This document shows positions 59,203-64,000 of a stretch of 64,000 nt of DNA, one piece after another. Source of the DNA: Limnohabitans sp. MMS-10A-192. GTDB lineage: Bacteria > Pseudomonadota > Gammaproteobacteria > Burkholderiales > Burkholderiaceae_C. How positions within the stretch are numbered: the first letter of the stretch is position 1; every line of letters starts with the position of its first letter. The stretch lies in the NCBI RefSeq assembly GCF_003063335.1, contig NZ_NERX01000002.1:1-64000 (forward strand), in the 5' to 3' direction. The position numbers were made by a program, and so were the translations under genes. The notes beneath the pieces are model-generated. The model was not told the origin of the DNA. It did not search any database and saw only the letters and a list, made by a program, of their open reading frames with translations.

Positions 59203-59373
59203 ATGCCTGCTGCGCTAAATGGTGCAGGAGGAAAGTTGCGAGCGGCTGAATGCCGGGTTTGGGCTGCAAATTTATACCTGCATGCACATACAACGCCTGG
59301 CCTAAATCTCATGACTCAGGCCGCTTGCAACGATTTCAACAAAAAGATGTATCGACACGAGCCGGGTGTATGA
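59203..59373 (+). CDS. Doubtful 56-residue open frame, possible small cassette gene
   Basis: The ATG comes 14 bases after a GTTGGAC core-like sequence (59189), and the stop falls within the attC-like fold 59334-59404. This is the usual position of a short cassette gene. No ribosome-binding site or family resemblance was found, and the composition gives little support. The rest of the 59014-59333 stretch holds no other gene that could be supported. Confidence 0.2.
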   Translation: MPAALNGAGGKLRAAECRVWAANLYLHAHTTPGLNLMTQAACNDFNKKMYRHEPGV

Positions 59374-59404
59374 AGCGGGCTTTGCGGTCTACATCGCGTT
59401 AGCC
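59334..59404 (+). other. Possible upstream attC-like site
   Basis: A core GTTAGCC (59398-59404) ends the site. ATGTA-GAC at 59347-59356 pairs with GTCTACAT (59387-59394) with two extra bases bulged, and AGCC pairs with GGCT further in. The far core TTTCAAC (59334-59340) is only partly like the consensus. The right-hand core is firmly supported by cassette 1; the left side is weak, so this might also be a degenerate attC or attI-like site. Confidence 0.45.
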
Positions 59405-59418
59405 ATCCTTGAGGCCAC

Positions 59419-60045
59419 ATGGACGCACTTGTTGCTCAGATTCGCCCTTATCTAGAAGTCCTTTCGTTTGCGAGCACCATAGCGCTCACAATCGGATTAG
59501 CCTTTGCCTACAAGCAACTTGCTCTGCTCAAGGCCGACATTCTGAGTCGAAGCCGACGTGCGGCCGCAGAACACGCGATAGAAGCTGCTGACCTGTATTT
59601 TTGCGAGTATGTGTCTCTCATAGCGAAGCACTCCGACGCAAAGCGTGAGAAGAACATTCGTAGCTATGCCGGGCCAATTGGAGATTTTTCATTCAACTCC
59701 GTACCCAAAGAACTCTTGAGTGAGTGCGCAACGCGCTTCGCCATACTCGAATGGCTCCCCGCACTAAACCGCCTAGAGTCAATATCGGCCCGCCTTACGA
59801 CTGGTGTGGCAGATGAAGAGGTCGCATTCAGAATTTTCGGCCGTACCTTCTGTAGTACGGTAGAAGACAACTACGACCTTATCGCGACAGTTCGACACGG
59901 AAATTCGAACGGGTACTGGGAAAACATTGTTGAGCTGTACAAGACATGGCGACCACGACTCACGAAAGGGGAGCTGAATGTGGCGCGTCAACAGCTTGAT
60001 GCAAAGCTCTCATCACTTCCTTCCAACTCCATTCCTCCTCTATGA
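59419..60045 (+). CDS. Cassette 1 hypothetical membrane-anchored protein
   Basis: A 208-residue protein with one N-terminal membrane helix (VLSFASTIALTIGLAFAYKQ, about residues 14-33) and then a soluble helical domain. The central stretch (ATRFAILEWLPALNRLESIS, then TTGVADEEVAFRIFGRTFC) resembles DUF4760-type proteins, which are also often found on mobile DNA; this resemblance is from memory. It starts 15 bases after the cassette core and ends 5 bases before its attC. Its codon use looks less GC-rich than that of the core genes. Function is unknown. Confidence 0.75.
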   Translation: MDALVAQIRPYLEVLSFASTIALTIGLAFAYKQLALLKADILSRSRRAAAEHAIEAADLYFCEYVSLIAKHSDAKREKNIRSYAGPIGDFSFNSVPKELLSECATRFAILEWLPALNRLESISARLTTGVADEEVAFRIFGRTFCSTVEDNYDLIATVRHGNSNGYWENIVELYKTWRPRLTKGELNVARQQLDAKLSSLPSNSIPPL

Positions 60046-60050
60046 GAGAT

Positions 60051-60152
60051 GGCTAACCAGTCAATCGAGGCGACAAACAACGGCGTGCAACGTTTGCTCG
60101 CTTTTGCCAAGGCCGTGCCGCCGTTGCTTGCTCCTCATCTCCAACGTTATAC
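60051..60152 (+). other. attC site of cassette 1
   Basis: R'' GGCTAAC (60051-60057) is the exact complement of the GTTAGCC that opens this cassette. R' GTTATAC (60146-60152) opens the next. Between them AATCGAGG pairs with CCTCATCT if one base is bulged, and CAAACAACGGC pairs with GCCGTTGCTTG over about ten of thirteen positions. Such a long imperfect dyad with bulged bases is the hallmark of a folded attC. Confidence 0.8.
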
Positions 60153-60186
60153 GCAATAAACAACAAAGATAAAGGAGAGACAAAGA

Positions 60187-60426
60187 ATGTCAGGTGAAAA
60201 CATCATTCAGCAAAGTGCTGCCCTTCGCGGGCAAGGAAAATTTGATGAGGCAATAGCGCAAATTGAGTCAACCATCGACGCGATTGATGACGAAATCAAG
60301 CTCAATGCTTGGCTAGAAGCCTTTTATGCTGCCAAAGAGAAAGGTGATCAAGCCCAGGCAAGGAAATACGCCTCATTGGTTGCGGCGGAAGACCCGGATG
60401 TTCCTTCAATTCAAAGTTACCTGTGA
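60187..60426 (+). CDS. Cassette 2 small hypothetical protein (TPR-like helical)
   Basis: A 79-residue acidic, all-helical protein. GQGKFDEAIAQIESTIDAID and AKEKGDQAQARKYASLVAAE look like paired TPR-type helices. AAAGGAGA stands 10-17 bases before the ATG. The stop is 2 bases before its attC. Function is unknown. Confidence 0.72.
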   Translation: MSGENIIQQSAALRGQGKFDEAIAQIESTIDAIDDEIKLNAWLEAFYAAKEKGDQAQARKYASLVAAEDPDVPSIQSYL

Positions 60427-60428
60427 GC

Positions 60429-60494
60429 GTATAACACGACGCTCCAACCGACGTCGGCGCTAACGCGCCTCCTGGGCTGAGCTTGGCGTTAAAT
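60429..60494 (+). other. attC site of cassette 2
   Basis: R'' GTATAAC (60429-60435) is the exact complement of GTTATAC at the start of this cassette, and R' is GTTAAAT (60488-60494). GCTCCAACC pairs with GGCTGAGC with one bulged base, 5-base spacers are unpaired on both sides, and GGCGC-TAAC-GCGCC makes the tip. This 66-base site matches the textbook attC layout. Confidence 0.83.
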
Positions 60495-60542
60495 GTCCAT
60501 GCTTATTTGCCCCACCCCAGCCGATCGCATGGCCGCTGCAAT

Positions 60543-61148
60543 TCACCCCAACCGCCAATACCCCCACCCAACCCGCATCCCCGTGGTGATGGCGCACAAG
60601 CCCGCAAACCCATAAGCCAACACCGCAAAGTGTTCAGGCCAGATGCACATGGCGGCGAAGACGGTGATGGTTTCGGTGGCTTCGGTCAGGCCGCCCAGGA
60701 AGTAAAAGCTTTTGCCCGGCAGGGCGGTGTCGGTCAAGCCGCGTTTTTCGGCCAGCGCGGCAAATGCCAAAAAGCTGCTGCCGGTGCCGATGAAGCTGGC
60801 CAGCAAGGCCGCGGCGGGCAGGGCGTTGGTGGCGGGATTGGCCACCGCAAAGGCCAGGGGGATGGCGGCGTAGAAGACGAAGTCGAGCGCGATGTCGAGG
60901 AAGCCGCCTGCGTCGGTGGGCTGGGTCAGGCGGGCCACGCTGCCGTCCAGCCCGTCGAGCAAGCGCGAGGTCAGTAGCAGCGCCAAGCCCCACCACCACG
61001 CTTGCAGCGCAATGGCCACGGCGGCGGCCATGCCGATGGCAAAGCCCAGCCAGGTGAGCGCATCGGCGCTGATGCCTGCGCGCACCAAGCCGCGTGCGGC
61101 GGCGTTCAGCGCGGGGCGCAAGAGGGTTTGGGCGTGGCGGTCAAACAT
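60543..61148 (-). CDS. CDP-alcohol phosphatidyltransferase family protein
   Basis: A 201-residue inner-membrane enzyme that transfers a phospho-alcohol from a CDP-lipid, or the reverse. The signature DGLDGSVARLTQPTDAGGFL continues into the second Asp pair (DIALDF), so the metal-binding D...D motif is present. The acceptor is unknown. Its ATG lies 8 bases inside the end of the ABC ATPase gene, which implies coupling with the transporter. Confidence 0.83.
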   Translation of the reverse strand: MFDRHAQTLLRPALNAAARGLVRAGISADALTWLGFAIGMAAAVAIALQAWWWGLALLLTSRLLDGLDGSVARLTQPTDAGGFLDIALDFVFYAAIPLAFAVANPATNALPAAALLASFIGTGSSFLAFAALAEKRGLTDTALPGKSFYFLGGLTEATETITVFAAMCIWPEHFAVLAYGFAGLCAITTGMRVGWGYWRLG

Positions 61149-61872
61149 GGCTGGTGCTTTCTTCGGTGGCGCGCAAGTGCAGCACGCGCTGCGGGTCGGC
61201 CACGTCTTGTTCGTCGTGCGTGACCAGCACCACCGGGATACGCCGCTCGCGCACATGCGCAAACACCCACGGGCGCAGCTGGGCGCGCAAGGCGGCGTCG
61301 AGTTTGGAAAACGGCTCGTCAAGCAGCAGCGCTTGCGGCTCGGCCAGTAAGGCGCGCATGAGCGCCACACGCGCACGCTGCCCGCCCGAGAGGGTGGATG
61401 GGTCGCGATCGCCCATGCCGCTCAGCTCGGCTTCTTGCAGCGCTTGTTGCACGCGGGCTTGGCGCTGCGCGTTGGTGCTGCTGATGCCGTTTGTGGAAAT
61501 AGCGGGCACGGCAAACAGCAGGTTCTCGGTCACCGTCATGTGCGGGAAGAGCAAGGCATCTTGAAACACCAGGCCCACGCCGCGTTGATGGGTGGGCAGC
61601 TGCGCAAGTTCGCGGCCATTGAGTTGCACCGAGCCTTGCAATTGCAGGGGCTGCAGCCCTTCGGACACGCTGGCCAGCGTGCCCGCTATTGACGCGAGCA
61701 CCGAGCTTTTGCCGCAGCCACTCGGGCCCATGAGCGTGAGGATTTCGCCGGGCGGCACATGCAGGCGCAGGCCGCTCACCAGAGCATGGCGCGCGCTGCC
61801 CAAGCGTTCGATGTGTACGTGCAGGCCGTCGTTCATGCCGTGATGCAGACCATCTTGTGGGGTGTCGGTCAT
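61141..61872 (-). CDS. ABC transporter ATPase (YnjD-like)
   Basis: A 243-residue ATPase. Walker A is LMGPSGCGKSSVLASIAG, the Q-loop is GLVFQDALLFPHMTVTENL, the signature LSGGQRARVALMRALL and Walker B ALLLDEPFSKLD. The close pattern to YnjD suggests a small-molecule importer, possibly of a thiamine-like or sulfur compound; that is inferred only from family. Its ATG overlaps the stop of the permease (ATGA). Confidence 0.87.
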   Translation of the reverse strand: MTDTPQDGLHHGMNDGLHVHIERLGSARHALVSGLRLHVPPGEILTLMGPSGCGKSSVLASIAGTLASVSEGLQPLQLQGSVQLNGRELAQLPTHQRGVGLVFQDALLFPHMTVTENLLFAVPAISTNGISSTNAQRQARVQQALQEAELSGMGDRDPSTLSGGQRARVALMRALLAEPQALLLDEPFSKLDAALRAQLRPWVFAHVRERRIPVVLVTHDEQDVADPQRVLHLRATEESTSHV

Positions 61873-63638
61873 GGTGTGGCTTTCATGGGGGCGATCTTCT
61901 CAAATCGGCGGGGCCTGCCCAGCCACGCGGCCAGCGCAAAGGCAGCGATGGGCAAGAGCATTTGCAGCGCGGCGTAGGCGCTCATGAGCGAGCGTTGCGC
62001 ACCCGCGGCCAAGGTGACGGCTTCGGTGGTGACGGTGGCAAAGCGGCCCGCGCCCACATAGAGCGTGGGCAGGTATTGCGCCACGCTGACCGCAAAGCCC
62101 ACGGCCCAAGCCGAGGCGATGGCGCGTTTCAGCAAAGGCCACTTCACGCGCCACAGATACACCCAACGACCATGGCCTAAGCTGGCCACCAGCGCGGCTT
62201 GGCGCGGGTCCACCGCTTGGTAGGCGGGCACCAGTGCCAGCAGCACATAGGGCAAGACCATGACCGCGTGCGCCAGGCACAGGCCCAGCCATTGGCCTTC
62301 AAGCCGTGTGTGCAGCGCCAGGCTGTACAAGCCCACCACCCACAGCACCGAAGGCAAAACCAGCGGCAACAAGAACCAGGGTTGCAAGGCATGCTGCCAA
62401 CGGCGCGGCGCCAGCTCCAACCAAGCCACCGACCACAGCAAACACACACTGGCCGAGGCCACGCCCAAGCCCAAGGTGGTCCACACGGTGTGCGCGCTGC
62501 TGGCCACTTGTTGCCAGGCATTGAGCGTCCACAACTCGGGCCACACTTGGGGAAAAGGCCACACGCCCGAGACACTGCCCACGGTCAGGGCGAACCAGAT
62601 GGCGGCGTAGGTGGTGAGGATCAGCGTCCAAACGACATTCGGCGGCCACCCCCCGACAAAACCTGGCTTTGGCAGATACGCTGCCCAAGCCAGCATCAGG
62701 CGCTGGCCATACCCCAACATTCGCCGCGAGGGCGCGGCTCCTACAAGTCCATCCTTGGGTGAATGCGGCAGTACCACACCGATCAAGCGCTTGCCATACC
62801 CCCGCATTCGCCGCGAGGGCGCGACTCCTACAAGCCAGGCCGTAACCACGCCCGCCACCAACACCGTGCCCGTCAACCACCCCGCTGCCGCCACGCCTTG
62901 CGATTGCGTGAGCAGATCGGCATCGCTCAGCCATTGCCAAGCCAGCACCGCCAAGGTGGGCGGTGTGGCGGGGCCGATGATGAGCGCCATATCCACCACC
63001 GTGAGGCCATAGGCCAGCACCGCCAAGAGCGGCCAGCGCAGGCGCGGGGCCAGTTGCGGCCAGATGATTTGCGCAAAGACTTGTGCGGGGGTGCGACCCA
63101 GGGTTTGGGCCAGGGCGTATTCGGCTTGCCAGCGGCGGCGCAGTTCTTCGCGCTGCATTTGGGTGGCGGCCACCCACAGCAAAAACGGCACCTCTTTGAG
63201 CCACAGCGCCAGGATCAGCCCCAGGCCCCAAAGGTCTTGTGTGGTGAACCAGGGCGGCGGTGCGTCAAAGCCGGTCAGGCCCGGCGACACCAGTCGCAGC
63301 GCCCAACCGCTGGGCGAGAGCCACAGCACCAGCCCGATGGCCATGGCCGCGTGCGGCGTGGCCAACAAGGCAGGCAGATGCGACAGCCAGCGCCCCAGTT
63401 GTTGGCGGATGAAGCCGCTGGCCAGCACATGCGCCACGGTGATCCACGCCAATGCGGTCGAGGCCAAACCGGTCCACAGCGTCATGCCCCAGGCGCGCCA
63501 TGTTTGCGGGTCGGCCCACAGGGCTTGCCAGGCAGCGGCGTCGAGCATTTGCGCGCCCACCGCCCACAGCGCTGCGCCGATGGGCAAGGCCGCGATCAGC
63601 GCCAGCAGCCACGCAGCAAAAAGGGCCAAGGCGCTCAC
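61869..63638 (-). CDS. Fused ABC permease (YnjC-like) carrying an in-frame REP-like insertion
   Basis: A 589-residue membrane protein with two permease halves and about twelve helices. Each half has a coupling loop (AQTLGRTPAQVFAQIIWPQL and ASLGHGRWVYLWRVKWPLL). The GTG start at 63638 overlaps the stop of the upstream gene (GTGA). A TTG 6 bases earlier is less likely. Residues about 269-313, between the halves, are translated from two REP-like repeats (APSRRMRGYGKRL and APSRRMLGYGQRL) and are probably dispensable. Confidence 0.85.
   Translation of the reverse strand: MSALALFAAWLLALIAALPIGAALWAVGAQMLDAAAWQALWADPQTWRAWGMTLWTGLASTALAWITVAHVLASGFIRQQLGRWLSHLPALLATPHAAMAIGLVLWLSPSGWALRLVSPGLTGFDAPPPWFTTQDLWGLGLILALWLKEVPFLLWVAATQMQREELRRRWQAEYALAQTLGRTPAQVFAQIIWPQLAPRLRWPLLAVLAYGLTVVDMALIIGPATPPTLAVLAWQWLSDADLLTQSQGVAAAGWLTGTVLVAGVVTAWLVGVAPSRRMRGYGKRLIGVVLPHSPKDGLVGAAPSRRMLGYGQRLMLAWAAYLPKPGFVGGWPPNVVWTLILTTYAAIWFALTVGSVSGVWPFPQVWPELWTLNAWQQVASSAHTVWTTLGLGVASASVCLLWSVAWLELAPRRWQHALQPWFLLPLVLPSVLWVVGLYSLALHTRLEGQWLGLCLAHAVMVLPYVLLALVPAYQAVDPRQAALVASLGHGRWVYLWRVKWPLLKRAIASAWAVGFAVSVAQYLPTLYVGAGRFATVTTEAVTLAAGAQRSLMSAYAALQMLLPIAAFALAAWLGRPRRFEKIAPMKATP
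62700..62747 (-). repeat. REP-like repeat, copy A
   Basis: This 48-base unit is 44/48 identical to copy B. Read on the minus strand it contains TTGTAGGAG, the hairpin GCCGCG-CCCT-CGCGGC and GAATG, as in the dispersed REP elements of gammaproteobacteria and betaproteobacteria. It lies inside the permease gene and is translated. Confidence 0.75.
62787..62834 (-). repeat. REP-like repeat, copy B
   Basis: It lies 87 bases from copy A, in the same orientation. The hairpin reads GTCGCG-CCCT-CGCGGC, a G-U change that keeps the fold. No RAYT-type transposase is in the window. Confidence 0.75.
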
Positions 63639-64000
63639 AGGCAACCGTTGTGCTGTTTCCAGATGGTTTCGTGGCCCATGGCTTTGGCAAACTCGGGCAC
63701 CTTGCAGCGCTCGGCGTCGGCCCCGGATGCGGGGGTTTGCTCAGACTGCAAGGCTGGCTGCACCGTGCCCTGCCCGTGCATGCTGGGGTGGTGCATGCCC
63801 CGCACATCAGGCCCGTGGCTGACCCAACGCCCCACCCCGACCATGACCAGCGCAAACACCACCAGCAAAGCCAAGTGACCCCACTGCCCACCGGCCCCTG
63901 CGGGCGGTGTGTAGGCGCATGCGCCACCGGGGCACAGCTGGGCGGTTTGGGGGCGCAGCAGGTCGTGCAGTTTGCAGCCCACACAAATGCCAAAAGCCGA
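63635..64000 (-). CDS. Cysteine-containing small membrane protein, start beyond the window
   Basis: The reading frame runs off the right edge. The visible 121 residues begin SAFGICVGCKLHDLLRPQTA, which resembles the C-terminal end of DUF4395 proteins. A membrane helix follows (LALLVVFALVMVGVGRWV), then a Cys/His-containing tail. An in-frame GTG at 63982 should not be taken as the start. The stop overlaps the permease start (GTGA), so it belongs to the same operon. Confidence 0.5.
   Translation of the reverse strand, partial: SAFGICVGCKLHDLLRPQTAQLCPGGACAYTPPAGAGGQWGHLALLVVFALVMVGVGRWVSHGPDVRGMHHPSMHGQGTVQPALQSEQTPASGADAERCKVPEFAKAMGHETIWKQHNGCL

Larger units (their letters stand above)
59399..60488 (+). 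mobile_element. Two integron-type gene cassettes in tandem
   Basis: Cassette 1 spans 59399-60146 and cassette 2 spans 60147-60488. Each starts at the cleavage point of a GTTRRRY-type core (G^TTAGCC and G^TTATAC). Each ends with an attC whose R'' core is the reverse complement of that cassette's own starting core (GGCTAAC and GTATAAC). Both cassettes carry one gene in the same direction. No integrase gene or phage/transposon gene is in the window, so this fits a cassette cluster lacking an integrase. Confidence 0.8.

Noticed and set aside
59014..59333. Complete insertion sequence between the hsdM relic and the cassettes
   Set aside because: No transposase frame, no matching terminal inverted repeats and no target duplication could be seen.
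63635..63982. Starting the last gene at the GTG at 63982
   Set aside because: The frame stays open to the window edge and the residues upstream (SAFGIC) look like family sequence, so the true start lies outside.

Overview
The window looks like chromosome of a betaproteobacterium of the order Burkholderiales, most probably family Comamonadaceae. Pointers are the GC-rich coding sequence, a HemB/HemJ heme pair, the porin-glnK-amtB ammonium operon, TRAP and Liv-type transporters, a SenB-like glycosyltransferase beside SelD, and uniformly Comamonadaceae-like proteins. This is judged from protein character only; no 16S gene or database comparison was available.

Layout. 1-3423: str operon on the minus strand (rpsL-rpsG-fusA-tuf, with tuf cut after four codons). 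3562-7310: minus-strand dacC, a hydrolase, a 2Fe-2S ferredoxin-like protein, a VanZ-like protein and hemJ. 7364-7465: a candidate minus-strand small RNA with CCUCCC loops. 7610-9731: hemB and a CorA transporter. 9733-22858: catabolic genes (dienelactone hydrolase, DsbA-like isomerase, SDR, MaoC, mmsA, GMC oxidoreductase), a complete livKHMGF uptake operon and TauE. 22866-27195: DMT exporters, alr, DedA and glutathione peroxidase. 27355-33298: a heavy-metal RND efflux operon ending in a PII-like gene. 33320-35786: a LysR regulator and hipBA. 35832-42293: glcE/glcF, an SMP-30 lactonase and a TRAP transporter. 42456-45138: porin-glnK-amtB behind a good sigma-54 promoter. 45335-51510: comM, an MFS carrier, a senB-like gene and a selD fusion. 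51560-57588: katG, a cupin protein, a DUF3047 protein and a TVP38-flavoprotein fusion. 57640-60494: an accessory island with a Fic protein, a hsdM relic and integron-type cassettes. 60543-64000: a tightly overlapping YnjCD-like ABC transporter and CDP-alcohol phosphatidyltransferase operon.

The most notable region is 59334-60494. Two gene cassettes are each bounded by an attC-like site, and the 7-bp core that opens each cassette is the exact reverse complement of the R'' core of its own attC. This is a cassette cluster with no integrase in view, next to a Fic gene and a decayed type I methylase start.

Other highlights are a REP-like doublet translated in frame inside a permease, a palindromic repeat translated in frame inside a flavoprotein, the anti-Shine-Dalgarno small-RNA candidate, and a senB-selD pair with no senA nearby. 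No tRNA, rRNA, CRISPR array, complete insertion sequence or recognisable riboswitch was found.
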